A DNA stretch of 64,000 nucleotides from Sophora flavescens (Eukaryota; Streptophyta; Magnoliopsida; Fabales; Fabaceae). Both the position numbers and the translations under genes were made by a program. Shown here piece after piece: positions 21,302 through 34,300 of this stretch; position 1 is the stretch's first letter, and every line of letters begins with the position of its first letter. Location of the stretch: contig CM061067.1 of assembly GCA_030762895.1 (NCBI GenBank), positions 98,892,602-98,956,601 on the forward strand, given 5' to 3'. The notes below the pieces were generated by a model. The model did no database searches, was not told the origin of the DNA, and saw only the letters and a program-made list of their open reading frames with translations.

Positions 21302-24297
21302 TCAAGTGGGAAGATACTGCTCGACCAAGCCTGCCTTCTTTCTGTAAAAAATCAACTTTGTCATAGGCAAGGTCTTTGCCATCATATATGAACCATTTTC
21401 ATCAGTATGGATCTTTTCAAGTGAAAATTCCTTCATCTCTAGCGCATCTCGTATCCAATGATACCGCACCTCAATGTGCTTTGACTTGGAATGAAAAGTC
21501 GGGTTCTTGCTGAAATGGATAGCACTTTGACTGTCACAAAATAACACAAACTTCTCTTGCTTGAGACCCAACTCTTGTAGGAATTCTGCATCCACAAAAG
21601 TTCTTTAAAAGCTCCAGTAATGGCAATATACGTAGCCTCAGTGGTAGACAAAGCAACACATTTTTGTAATTTTGATTGCCAAGACACCGCTCCCCCTGCA
21701 AAACTCATCAAGTATCCAGAAGTAGATTTTCTAGAATCAACATCACCAGGCATGTTTGAATCTGTGTAGCCATCTAACACAGGTTGACCATCCCCAAAGC
21801 ATAAACATACTCTAGAAGTGCCTCTGAGATACTTGAAAATCCACTTCACTGCTTGCTAGTGGTCTCTACCAGGATTAGAGAGAAAACGACTAACAACTCC
21901 AACAGTATGAGCAATATCCGGCCTTGTGCATGCCATAGCATACATCAAACTACCAACCGTGGATGCATAAGGAACCTTCTTCATCTCTTCTTTGTCTTTC
22001 TCACTTGTAGGGCATTGTTGAGAGATCAACTTGAAATGACTTGCAAGTGGAGTACTAACAGGTTTGGAATTGCTCATGTTAAACCTCTCTAATACCTTCT
22101 CAATATAGTTATATTGAGACAACCATAATTTGCCATTCTTCCTGTCATGAGTAATTCTCATGCCAAGGATTTGCTTTGCAGGACCTAAGTCCTTCATGGC
22201 AAAGGACTTGCTTAAATCCTTTTTCAGACAATCAATCTTCTTAGTGTCATGACCAACACTCAACATGTCATCCACATATAGCAAGAGGATAATAAAATCA
22301 CCATCAGGGAATTTCTTCACAAACACACAATGATCTGAAGTGGTTTTACTATAACCATGTTTCTCCATGAAAGAATAAAATTTCTTGTACCATTGCCTTG
22401 GTTCTTGCTTGAGTCCATACAAACTTTTCTTCAACTTGCACACAAGCTGCTCTTTTCCTTTGACCTTGAAGCCTTCAGGTTGCTCCATATAAATTTCCTC
22501 CTCCAAATCACCATGAAGGAATGCTGTCTTCACATCAAGTTGTTCAACCTCTAGGTTCAAGCTAGCTGCTAATCCAAGTACAACTCGAATAGAGGACATC
22601 TTCACCACAGGTGAGAAAATTTCTTCAAAGTCAATACCTTTCCTCTGATTGAAGCCTTTCACAACCAATCTTGCTTTGTACCATGGTTGGGAGCTATTCT
22701 CTTCTGATTTCAACTTGAACACCCACTTGTTCTTGAGTGTTTTCCTACCCTTAGGCAACTTCACCAATTCAAATGTGTGATTCTCATGCAAGGAATTCAT
22801 TTCTTCTTGCATGGCCTCCAACCACTATTCCTTGTGCACATTTACAATGGCCTCTTCATAGCTTTCTGGCTCTCCACCATCAGTGATCATCACATACTCA
22901 TATGGAGTGTATCTTTCGGAAGCATGACGTTCTCTAGTAGATCTTCTCAACTGAGGCTCAACTGGTGGCTCAAATGGAACCTCTTCAACTGGTTCATCAT
23001 GGTGAGGTGTAGGGTCATCAGTTGAATTCCCATCATCTACCTGTATATCTCCCCCATCAACAAAAGTTCCAGTAGGAGGTTTAGGCACAACATCAATATA
23101 ACTTCTGGCAACCGGTTTCTGTTTCCCAGCTTTCTCAAAATCTTCAATGGTTTGGTCTTCAAGAAATATCACATCCCAGCTTCTGATAATTTTTCTGTCA
23201 ACTGGGTCCCAGATTCTATAACCAAACTCTTCATGACCATAACCCAAGAAGACACACTGTTTGGATTTTCCATCAAGCTTGGACCTCTCATCTCTTGGAA
23301 TGTGAACAAAAGTCCTGCAGCCAAACACTCTCAACTGACTATAAAAGACATCTTTCCCTGTCCATACTCTGTTTGGAACATCACCATCTAGTGGCACAGA
23401 TGGAGAAAGGTTGATCAAATCCACTGCAGTTCTCATTGCTTCACCCCAAAAGGATTTGGGTAATTTTGCATGAGAGAGCATACACCTGATTATGTCATTA
23501 ATGGTACGGTTCATTCTCTCTATAACTCCATTATATTGAGGCTTCTTTGGAACTGTCTTTTCAAGCCCGATTCCATGTTCTTTGCAATATTCTTCAAATG
23601 GACCCCTGTATTCACCACCATTATCTGCTCGGACACATTTCAACTTGCTTCATTTTCCTCTTTCAACACTTGCATGAAAATGCTTGAAGACACCAAGTAC
23701 CTGGTCTTTAGATTTCAAAGCAAAAGCCCACACTTTTCTAGAGTGATCATCAATAAAAGTAACAAAATATGAAGCACCACCAAGAGACTTACAATCCATA
23801 GTGAAGACATTAGTATGAACTAAATGAAGAACATTTGACCTCCTATAAGGACCAAAACTACGAAATGAAATTCTATGTTGTTTTCCAACAAAACAATGAG
23901 AGTAAATATTTAAAGGTGTACCTTTCATAGGAAGATAATTTTTCCTGGAAAGGATGTTGAGTCCTTTCTCACTCAAGTGACCAAGGCGCATATGCCACAA
24001 ATCAGAAGAAGCATCTTCAACTGCATTCACTTCCTCCTTGCTTAACTTTCCAGGCATCCTGTAGAGAGTAGTGAAGCTTTCTTCTTTTGCCAGCACTAGT
24101 GACCCTTTGGTGAGCTTGCATATGCCACCACCAAAGTAAGTATGATAACCCTCAATGTCCAAGGCTTTAACAGAAATCAAGTTGAGACGGATATCTGGAA
24201 CATGTCTGACATTCTTCAATTGCATCTTGCACCCAATGCTAGTTTCAATCCAAACATCTCCCATACCAACAATTTTACATACCTCTTCATTTCCCAT
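21302..24297 (-). pseudogene. pol: Copia 1 pol: integrase, RT, RNase H (broken)
   Basis: The integrase zinc region reads LWHMRLGHLSEKG ... HCFVGKQH (24000-23880). The first catalytic acid is replaced (VHTNVF instead of VHTDVF). The later RADNGGEYRG and ERMNRT are kept. RT (22821-21856) has WVFKLK, KARLVVKGF, DVKTAFLHGDLEE and LLYVDDM. RNase H has YTDSNMPGDVDSRKSTSGY and CDSQSAIHFSKN. Stops interrupt at ~23645 (ERGK*), ~22822 (HKE*WLEA) and ~21850 (GRDH*QAV), all in one frame. A frameshift lies at ~21600 (KELLWMQ). The near-complete domain set with few breaks suggests a fairly young element. Confidence 0.92.
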
Positions 24298-25290
24298 TTA
24301 ACTGTGCCAAAATCACCAGCAGTATAAGATGAGAAGAAATCATGCCTAGGAGTGACTGGAATGAGGCTCCAGAATCAATGATCCAACTGGAATCATGGCA
24401 TGCTAGATTTATAGAATTATCATCACAGACAATGTAAACATCACTATCAGATGCAACTGCACCTGTGCCTTTATCATTTTTCTTCTCTTGATCTTCATCT
24501 CTTTCCCTTGACTTCTCTCTCTTGAGGAACCTGCATTGCCTTTTGATGTGAACCGCCTTGCCACAGTGATAACATGTCACTTCTTTTATAGTCATGGACT
24601 TGCTTCTTGACTTGCTTCGGTTGTCATATTTTTCATGCTTATGAAAATGTCTGGTTTGACTTCTCCCTCGTGACTCTGCAACTAGTGCTTCTGACTGAGT
24701 GGAGGTACCATTCAAACCACGCTCATTTCTTATAACTTCTTTATTCAACATGCTCTCTTTTACCATTGACATTGTCAACTTCCCATTAGGAGCTGAATTA
24801 GTCAGTGTCACAACTAGAACTTCCCAAGTGTCAGGCAAGGAACTAAGCAACAACAAAGCTTGCAACTCATCATCTAATTTAATATCTGCTACTATCAATT
24901 GATTCACAGTATTCTGAAAAATACTTACATGCTCTGCCATTGAATCCCCTTCTTTATATTTCATTTTCACCAGCTTCCGGATCAGAAATGCTTTATTTTG
25001 CACATCCTTCCGCTCATATAACTCGGCCAATTTCTTCCACATTTTCCGAGCATATGTTTCTATATCTACATGAGGATATACACTCAAATCCAGCCACTGC
25101 CTAATCAAAGCAACTGCCTTTCTATTCATCTTCTTCCATTCACTTTCATTTTTATCCTTGGGTCAAGCAATGTCCCCCTCAATGGGATCATACAAGTCTT
25201 GCTGTATAACTTATCTTCCATGAGGGTCTTCCAAAGTGTATAATTTGTAGAGTTCAACTTAATAATATTTGGCCCTTGATTTTCCTCCAT
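24298..25290 (-). pseudogene. gag: Copia 1 gag and protease (broken)
   Basis: The probable start is the ATG at 25290 (MEENQGPN). The capsid-like part has YERKDVQNKAFLIRKLVKMK and LLSSLPDTWEVLV. The zinc knuckle CYHCGKAVHIKRQC keeps its CCHC residues. Protease WIIDSGAS follows. A frameshift (~25210) and a stop (~25163, DIA*PKD) hit the N-terminus. Further frame changes at ~24365 and ~24305 separate protease from pol. Confidence 0.88.
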
Positions 25291-25320
25291 TTAAATGCAC
25301 AATGCAGAACAACCTAAGCT

Positions 25321-25333
25321 CTAGGTACCACTT
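25321..25333 (-). other. Primer binding site of Copia 1 (diverged)
   Basis: The minus strand reads AAGTGGTACCTAGAGC just inside the 5' LTR, close to the tRNA-iMet type TGGTATCAGAGC but mutated. Confidence 0.55.
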
Positions 25334-26031
25334 TGATGGGAAAAACCAGAGATAACAATCTCTAATGAAGAAAATATTTTTTTCCCTTCACCTGTCCAAA
25401 TAAATAGGCACAACAAAAATATTCTTCCACAGGATAATATCAATGGCAGAAAATAAATAGCAATGACACCACAATTTTTAATGTGGAAAACTCCCCAGTG
25501 TAGGGATAAAAACCACGGGACCAAGTCCAGCAAAAACTTCCACTATAAATAATAATGGGTACACCAAGTCTTCCTAGAAATACTAGGGAACACCAAATCA
25601 ACAATACTTCACCTAAAAGGTGGATATCACCAAGCAACAAGAAAGGAACCTCACAACAATGTGTATAACAACCCAGCTCAAAGAGAAGGCAAAACCACAA
25701 ATAAAATATATGAAACTGACAAGCTTATTGGCAGGAACAACATACTGAAATTTTAGCAAAAATGGAGCAAGTTTGCTATATCACCTTCCACCACCTGAAC
25801 CCACTTTCTTCTTCTCTCTCGGCGCTGCTGGTTCACTCTCTGTCACTCCCTTTTTCTTTCTTTCTCACGCACAGTGTAACACACACACACATGGCTCTTT
25901 TCTTTTTGAACTTTCAAATGCCACTTGGGATTAGCCCATTAGTAACCTTTTATTTTTACTATTTTTTTTCTTATTCAAACTAATGTGGGCCCAGTTTGGT
26001 GTGACCCCTCCCCCCCCCCCCCCCCCCAACA
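25334..26031 (-). repeat. 5' LTR of Copia 1
   Basis: 698 bp. Near its outer end a run of ~20 C (26008-26027) replaces the short CCCACC of the other LTR and accounts for part of the length difference. Confidence 0.95.
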
Positions 26032-26300
26032 CAAAGAGGGGTACTCAACCAACACTCTTTGACCACTGTGCAAGACAAAAAAAGATGCCAACAATTTTCT
26101 ATACCATTGCCGCACCAAAAACAAAGACTAAGACATTCAACTCCCTTCATTTTCAGCCTAGTTCTAGTGGGAACAACATCCCTACAAGCTCTCCAAAGGA
26201 GAGATCTAACACCATGAGGAACCTGCAAACTCCAAACACCCTTCCAATCGCCTTCCAATTCGTAGTGCATGCCAACAATACCCTTAATTGGATAAATCTT
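26032..26300 (-). pseudogene. LINE remnant, zinc-binding RT domain (segment 1 of 3)
   Basis: The minus strand reads YELEGDWKGVWSLQVPHGVR, LLWRACRDVVPTRTRL and CFWCGNGIENCWHLFLSC. This is the zf-RVT domain that follows reverse transcriptase in plant LINEs (WRA...PT+..L...GV...C..C....E...HLF..C). The reverse transcriptase upstream of it is absent. The rest of the protein lies at 20594-20453 and 19282-18655. Confidence 0.8.
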
Positions 26301-26308
26301 ACCACCCT

Positions 26309-27246
26309 ACAAATTTGACTGATTTGGTACAGTTACATTCTAACCAATAATTGTATAGTGTTTCATTTAATGAAGTCAGAGCAACCCTTTGACTGAAAGT
26401 TTCAGACTTTACACTTTTGTCCTCGAGTTGATAATTTTTTTTTTTTACCTTTTTCATTTTCAATAATGTTTATTTAAAAAATAAAACATAAAAAAAATAC
26501 ATTTTATGTTTTTTTTTCTCCTTGGTCAAATGTGTTCTTGTCGAACCCTAATCATAATTTGTACTCCCCATTTCTTCTCTGTAGAAAAGATTTCGACTAG
26601 AAGCTCACCATCTCCATTATCCTCACAATTGTTGTATCGTTCATCTCCATTGCCCTCCTCCTCCTTCCCTGCATTTGAATCCGTTGAAGTGTCCATTAAA
26701 GTATCGTTCAGCAGTACACTGGTTTCATTCTTGAGAAAGAAGATGCCAAGATTTAACATAGGAAAGAGATAACGATGACGATGGTACAAAGATTAGGGGG
26801 AAGAAATTTAGACAACGTATATGAAAGGTGTGCTACCCTGCGACGAATTAGTCGAATAACATGTCCAAAAAATTGGAGTTGGTTGTGCAATCATCATAGA
26901 TTTCATAGGCACATCTCTTTAGGTATTTCTTGGGTAGATTACGGACAAAAGTGAGATGGAGAATGCAGATAGGGAGTGGCCAAGGCGACGAGGGTGGATC
27001 ACCGACAACTAATTAACAGTTCACCAGAAAAACAGAGGATCTCAACAAATTAATTAACATTTTAAAATTACCTCATATTTATTAAATTCAAATAATGGTT
27101 TTTAAAATCTACAAGGGTAAAAGTATCATTTTACTTTCAGGGACTAAATAGCAAAATCAGAAGTTTCATTAGTGACATGCTACATCAAATGCCCTCCTTT
27201 AGTTATTGGCCAATTGGTTTAACTGTACCAAAATAGTTAAATTTGC
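26309..27246. mobile_element. Putative non-autonomous DNA element with TIRs
   Basis: CAAATTTGACTGATTTGG plus TACAGTTA (26319-26343) and, at the other end on the complementary strand, CAAATTTAACTATTTTGG plus TACAGTTA (27244-27216) form ~26-bp imperfect inverted repeats; both continue into CCAAT-rich sequence. The ~0.9 kb between them has no supported gene. A target duplication was not found, so the superfamily and exact ends are open. Confidence 0.55.
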
Positions 27247-27756
27247 ATTAGAGCAGTTCCCTATTAATTGTTAAGATATTGATCTGCATACTAAATAGAC
27301 AGGTCAATAAACATTGAATAGTTCAATTAAATCATTGAACAAATGCTTAGTTTTCATCAAAACTTAGGTCAAATTCATATCAGACATTTAGAGACTCAAG
27401 TACAAAAACAAAATCATAAAGCAACTGCTACGCCCCTTTTCACACAACAAACAATCTACTTTAACTTGTTATATCTCACTGTTGCACAAAAGAGGAAGTT
27501 TGTGCTGCCCAAGCAAAGAAAAGCAGTACACCTGCTCTGACCTGCGCCTGCACTCTGATAAATTATGCAAAGAAGTATGTTCCTTGTACTGTGAAGCTCT
27601 CGCCAACGACAATAAACATTAAAAAGAAGCTCAGAACGACTCTTTGACATTTATGGATGAAAGAACAAAGCCCTTAATATTGAAGAATACCCCTCAACGG
27701 GTTTATTGTTGATGGCTATATAAAGAAGACATTAAAGGCACTTGAAAGAAGTGAAC
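27247..27756. other. Intergenic DNA, no gene
   Basis: No supported coding sequence or element; it ends at the AAC that is duplicated by the large CACTA element. Confidence 0.5.
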
Positions 27757-27839
27757 AACCACTACAAAAAAAAGATGTTTAGCGACCGCATTCTTCGATT
27801 GCTAAACATCAAAATTTGGTCGCTATCTTGTTTAGCGTC

Positions 27840-29096
27840 TGATAACTCATTTTTGAGTTACCTTTTAGTGTGTATACTTGGCCTAATTAATTTTTATATG
27901 TGTTTAATATTGGTGATTTGGTTGAGTTTTACATTATTGGGCTTAATTGCTAAACATTGTTAATTTTCGGATTTTTCACTCATCCCGACCTTGTTGCCTT
28001 GCGCAGAGCATAACTGGATCTAAAGATATCGGATTTTGGTGATCTTGCTGTCCCTAGAAAGATAAGGAAGAGACCTACAATTTCAAGTTTCACAAGAATT
28101 GTCAAATTAGGCCAAAATCAAGGCTAAATTGGGTCTCGAGTTCTCTGGCGCGGATCAGTGAGCAGTCCATGATGTTCCTTCACTTAAATAGGCCTAACTT
28201 ACTCATCTTAAGCCTAATTAAGGCATATGATACATTGTTGGAAAGCTTATTCAGAGGCCCTTAATTTGGTCTAAGGTTAGATCATGATTAATAATAATAA
28301 ATATCAGTTTACAGCCACACAAGTCAGAGAGGAAATTAGACACTTTTGCAATCTTTGTTTTTGTAAGTTTTGGAATTCTCTTGTGTTCTTTTCTCTCCTT
28401 TTTAGTTTTCTACACTTTTTTGGATGTTTATTATTAAAGCTTATCCAATGGTGATGACTATGGAAGGCTAAACCTTTTATAAATCCTAGACATTCAAGTA
28501 ATTTGGTTTGAATTCCGAGTTCCTTACTTTTAATTATTTTTCAATTGATTCTTCTCCTTTTCTCTTCTTTCAATTATGATTTCTGTGTTGTGAGAGTGAT
28601 TACGCTTGATCTATGTCTGATTAGATGTAGATTCAGTTTTCATAATTGAATTGAAATTAGAGAGTAGTGTTGATTAACATAAAAATCTAATAGAGATTAG
28701 GGAACTGATTGGTAACCTAAGTTAATCGAATTTGTGCACGAATCAATATTATTAGTGATTGCGATTGTGATTTCCATTTTGTTGATTAAACCCTACATGA
28801 TTATGTAGTAGATTCGAATTAATAGAGATGGAGAGCAAACGATTTTATATCTTTTGGAACAATGATGAATTCTACCAAAGAACATGATGTCTTGGATTGA
28901 TGTTTTTAATTAATTGAATTTCTTTGTTTATTGCAAACTGTTTTCTCCTTGAAAAATTTGAAAACCCCCCTTTCTCTAATATTCTTGATTGGCTGATAAT
29001 TTTCAAGATCCTCGTGAGACGACCAAGGTTGTTTTACCTTGTACTGCAGTTTTTTTAATTACTATATTATTTTGACCCGTGTACGACCACGGATCA
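27840..29096 (+). repeat. 5' LTR of the Athila element
   Basis: 1257 bp from TGATAACTCA to CCACGGATCA. It matches the two halves of the 3' LTR (36678-37607 and 40084-40426). Confidence 0.93.
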
Positions 29097-29100
29097 AATT

Positions 29101-29117
29101 TGACGCCGTTGCCGGGG
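29101..29117 (+). other. Primer binding site, tRNA-Asp type
   Basis: TGACGCCGTTGCCGGGG differs by one base from the complement of the tRNA-Asp 3' end; this primer is typical of the Athila lineage. Confidence 0.85.
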
Positions 29118-29637
29118 ATCTTTGATCTCGATTAGCCAATTCAAGAACCCTACTTACTTTAGTTTATAACTGAAATTTTATCTTAGTGTTTTCTCTGTTT
29201 TTCAGATTGTGGCCTTGGAATTGTATAGTGATTGGTCTCCTGATTGAGGAGTGACAGTTTTGCCCTTCATATCAAAAATCGGTTTTCGGTCAACTTTATC
29301 AGATTGCTCCGAAATTTGCACAGAAAATCCAAAAAAAAATCAAGGAACAAGACCCACCTATTAGGGACTAAGGGACTAATTATGTGGCTTTGGGTGTAAA
29401 AATCCAAAATACCATCGTTTAGACCACTTTTTCAATTTTTTAAAATTTTCATATTTTTTAAAAAATCCAAAAAAAATTTGTGTGCACTTTATTTGATTTT
29501 TAGGGATTTTCTGTAGTGTTTTTGAATTTTTTTGATTTTATTTGGTACAGTTTCTCAATTTGTTTTTCATTTTAGCGATTAGGACATTGTTGGTATTTTC
29601 TAAATTGTTATGCTTCCTTATTCTGTTTGCATTATGC

Positions 29638-31319
29638 ATGACTAGGTCTGATCCAGGTGAATTGTTTGCTTATAACCCTGAAATAGATAGAACATATCAT
29701 AGATTGAATAGAGTCAATAGGAGGGTTACTAATCACAGTTTTGCACCAAATAATCAAGTAGAGAGTGACTTAGGTGAATTAAGTGACTCTGCATCTGATT
29801 CTAGTTCAAATTTTGCATCTTATATTGGTGATTGTATTTCTGAATTTAGTGCTGATAACATGGCTAATCCAAATAACAAAACACTAAAACAATTGGCTGC
29901 ACCTGATGTCGCATATCAACCTTTGTGTATTCAATACCCTGATTTGGATGCACCATTTGAGCTTAAATCTGGTTTAATCCATTTGCTGCCCAAGTTTCAT
30001 GGTCTTGCAAGTGAGGACCCTCACAAGCATCTTAAGGAGTTCCATGTTGTGTGCTCTACTATGCGACCACATGGAGTTCCTGAAGATCATGTCAAATTGA
30101 AAGCATTTCCATTCTCTTTAGATGCTGCAACAAAGGATCGGTTGTACTACCTTCATCCTGGTTCAATTACTAGCTGGGATGGCATGAAGAGATATTTCTT
30201 GGAGAAGTTCTTTCCTGCATCCAGAACATGATCAATCAGAAAAGAAATTTGTGGCATCAGGCAGTTTTTTGGTGAGACACTATATGAGTATTGGGAGAGG
30301 TTTAAGAAGTTATGTGCAACCTGTCCCCACCATCAGATTAGTGAGCAACTTCTCATCCAGTATTTCTATGAAGGACTAATGCCAATGGATAGAAGTATGG
30401 TTGGTGCAGCAAGTGGTGGAGCATTGATGGACAAGACACCTGTGGAAGCCAGAAGTCTGATTACAATATGGCAGAGAACTCCCAACAGTTTGGTTCAAGA
30501 GCTCTAACGCTAGCTAAGGGAGTGCATGAGGTGAACGTTACTACAGATAATCAGAGACTGGAAAATAAAATCACAGAGCTTACTTCTCTTGTTAGACAGC
30601 TAGCCATCGGACAACACCAGCAAGTTAATGCAGCAAATCAATGTCTACCCAAAGGATGCGGCATATGCACCTCAACAGATCACCCTACAGACATGTGTCC
30701 TATATTTCAAGAAACTGATCAAGGTGTTCATGAATCAGCTGCAGTGTTTGGAATGTTCACTGGAGGACAGCCATATAGATCTCAACAACAGCAGAATTAT
30801 GATCCATTTTCTGACAGGTACAATCCAGGATGGAAAGATCATCCTAATCTGAAATATGGTCTTGGGCATCAAAATGTACAACAACAGCAGAGATTTCAGG
30901 CAGCAGGTTCAAGCAACAAGTACCAACCACCTCCTTTTATGTAACAACAGAATATGCAGCAGCCTATGCAGAACACTAGTGTTGGACCTTCATTGGAGGA
31001 TTTGATGAAACAGATGGCAACTAGCAACATTCAGTTCCAGCAGAATATCAATACCACCATTGAAGACATGGAAACACAGATTGGACAACTGGCTACTACT
31101 GTTAATAAATTGCAGTCAGAAGGATCTGGTCAAATTCCCTCTCAACCAGTTATTAATCCAAAAGGAAATATGAGTGCCATTACCTTGAGAAGTGGCAAGG
31201 AGCTGGAATTGCAGGAGAGTGAATCTAGCAGTAGAAGTAAAGAAGGAAAGAGCAATGCAGCAGGAAAAACAGTTGCAGGGAAACAAGTTGAAGAAAAACA
31301 AGTTGTAGGAGAAAAATAA
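29638..31319 (+). pseudogene. gag: Athila gag (broken)
   Basis: Start ATG at 29638 (MTRSDPGELFAYNPE). The gag core has LKQLAAPDVAYQPLCIQYPD, PKFHGLASEDPHKHLKEF and SWDGMKRYFLEKFFP. A stop follows at ~30229 (SRT*SIRKEI). A one-base frameshift lies near 30465, between VEARSLI and MAENSQQF. Then comes a Gln-rich C-terminal part with a Cys/His cluster (CGICTSTDHPTDMC), broken by stops at ~30942 (PPPFM*QQNM) and ~31317. Confidence 0.9.
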
Positions 31320-34300
31320 AAAAATTTAAGTGCTGCAGCAGATTCGGAAAGAAGGCCTTCATTACCTTTCCCAAACATAATAGCTCAACCAAGGAAAGTA
31401 CCACGAGCCGAGGTATATACAGAGTTGCTGGAAACTTTTAGGAAGGTAGAGGTGAATATTCCCCTATTGGATGCCATCAAACAGATTCCCAAGTATGCAA
31501 AGTTTCTTAAGGAATTATGAACCCATAAAAGGAAGCTGAAGGGTGATGAGAAAGTAAGCATGGGCAGAAATGTTTCTGCACTAATTCAGCCTAGTATGCC
31601 TAAAACATGTCAGGATCCATGCACTTTCACCATCCCTTGTACTATAGGCAACTCCACATTTGGGAATGCAATTCTGGATTTAGATGCTTCCATAAATGTC
31701 ATGCCTACATCAGTTTTTAGATCATTGAAGCTTGGAGATTTGAAGCCAATTGGTGTAGTGATTCAGCTAGCCAATAGAAGCACAACACATCCAGCCGGAG
31801 TACTTGAAGATGTGCTGGTTCAAGTTAACGAGTTGATATTTCCATCAGATTTCTACATTCTGGACATGGAGGATGAGTCCTCTAGTCATGAAACCTCATT
31901 GATTTTGGGGAGGCAATTCTTGAAGACAACAAAGACCAAGATAGATGTGCATGCAGCGACTCTTGCTATGGAGTTTGGTGATGATTTTGTGCAGTTCAAC
32001 ATATTTGATGCCATGAAACATCCCATGGAAGATCATTCTCTTTTATATCTTGATGTCATTGATTTACTAGTTGATGATTATGCAAATTTAAATTCTGAAT
32101 TTCCTGAAATTAATGATTTAGATTTCTCCCCTTGTACATGTGATGAATCTGATGTGTGTGCTATTTGTGCAGAAATAAATGTTGCTATAGATAATGTTAA
32201 TGCAGGTTGTGATGTAGCAGCAACAGCAATAGAGGGAACACCATTGCCTTCTATTGAGCAGCCACCAATTTTAGAGTTGAAGCCTCTACCTGCGCACCTG
32301 AAATATGCTTACTTAGAGGCTAATCACAAGCTGCCAGTGATGATAGCCAACAATCTCCAACCAGACCAAGAGGAGAAGTTGTTGCAGATTTTGAAGGGTC
32401 ACAAAAAAGCAATTGGCTGGACTTTAGCTGATATTCCAGGGATTAATCCTTCTACATGCATGCACTGGATATTGTTAGAGGATGATGCCAGAGCAGTAAG
32501 GCCACAGAGGCGACTAAATCCTACCATTCTTGATGTGGTCATGAAAGAAGTCAGCAAGCTATTAGCAGCCGGGATCATATACCCTATATCAGACAGTGAG
32601 TGGGTTAGTCCTGTTCAGGTGGTCCCTAAGAAAACTGGGATAACTGTTGTGGAAAATCAGAATAATGAGTTGGTCCCAACTAGAGTGCAGAATAGTTGGC
32701 GAGTTTGCATAGACTACAGGAAACTTAACCAAGCCACTCGCAAAGACCACTTCCCTTTGCCCTTCATTGATCAAGTATTAGAAAGGTTGGCAGGAAAATC
32801 CCATTACTTTTTTCTGGATGGATTCTCAGGGTATTTTCATATTCACATTGCACCGGAGGACCAACAAAAAACCACTTTCATCTGTCCTTTCGTCACTTTT
32901 GCTTACAGGAGGATGCCATTTGGCTTATGCAACGCTCCAGGTACCTTTCAGATGTGTATGGTGAGTATATTTTTTGATCTTTTATAGAGTTTCATTGAGG
33001 TGTTTATGGATGATTTCACTGTTTATGGTTCTTCATTTGATGCATGCCTACAAAGTCTGTACAGAGTTCTGGATAGGTGCATTGAAACTAACCTTGTATT
33101 GAATTATGAGAAATGTCATTTTATGGTGGCAGAAGGAATTGTCCTAGGAAATTTAGTGTCTAGCAGAGGCATTGAGATAGATAGGGCCAAGTTAGATGTT
33201 ATTGCTTCTTTATCTTACTCCGTATCTGTGCGGGAGGTGCGTTCCTTTCTTGGCCATGCAGGTTTTTACAGGAGGTTTATCCAGGATTTCAGCAAGATAG
33301 CTTTGCCCTTGTCCAAGCTTTTACAGACGGATGTCGAGTTTGTCTTTGATCAATCTTGCCAGGATGCATTCAATGAGTTGAAGAGGCGACTCACCCCCAC
33401 TCCTATCATCCAATCACCTAACTGGGAGCTTCCTTTTGAGCTGATGTGTGATGCCTCAAACTTTGCACTTGGAGCTGTTTTAGCCCAACGAGTTGGCAAG
33501 ATCTCCCATGTCATAGTTTATGCCTCTAGAACTTTAGATGCAGCCCAGGCCAACTACACCACTACTGAAAAGGAGCTTTTGGCAATTGTTTTCGCATTGG
33601 ATAAATTTCGCTCCTATTTACTCGGTTCTAAAGTGATTGTTTTCTCTGACCATGCTGCATTGAAATTCTTGTTGAAGAAGCCGGATTCTAAGCCAAGATT
33701 AATTCGTTGGATGCTTCTCCTTCAAGAACTTGACATAGAAATCAAAGATAAGAGTGGTGTAGAGAACTTGGCAGCTGATCATTTGAGCAGGATAGAGAGA
33801 GAGGCTGAGGTTTTACCTAACAGGGATGATTTTCCAGATGAGCAGCTTATGCAGCTGCATGATACTAACCCTTGGTTTGCTGATATAGTTAATTACCTGG
33901 TTGCGTCTGTTATTCCTTCTCATGCATCTAAATCGCAGATTGCTAAACTAAAAAGTGATGTAAAATATTATGTGTGGGATGATCTGTATTTATGGAGATT
34001 TTGTAGTGTCCAGGTAATTCGCAGATGCATACCTGACCATGAGATCCAGTCTGTGCTTCATTTCTGTCATGCCTCCCATATAGGAGGGCACTTTGGTTCA
34101 CAATGGACAGCTAGGAAGGTGTTGGACTCTAGATTTTATTGGCCTACCATTTTCAGGGATGCGCATCAAGTTTCTATGACTTATGAGCAGTGCCAGAGAG
34201 CGGGGATAGCCATCACTCGCAGGAAGGAGATGCCCCAACAACCTATTCTTTTCTATGAGGTATTTGATGTTTGGGGTATAGATTTTATGGGCCCTTTTCT

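Larger units (their letters stand above)
20595..26031 (-). mobile_element. Copia element 1 (Tork-like), full length, decayed, TSD CAAAG
   Basis: A 5437-bp element on the minus strand, flanked by CAAAG (20590-20594 and 26032-26036). LTRs are 20595-21284 and 25334-26031, PPT 21285-21297 and PBS at ~25321-25333. The order gag, protease, integrase, RT, RNase H is the Copia order. Coding is broken by at least four stops and several frameshifts. It inserted into a LINE and is therefore younger than it. Confidence 0.95.

Noticed and set aside
26506..26789. Ser-rich plus-strand ORF and Glu/Asn-rich minus-strand ORF
   Set aside because: Low complexity, no domain, and they lie inside the putative TIR element.
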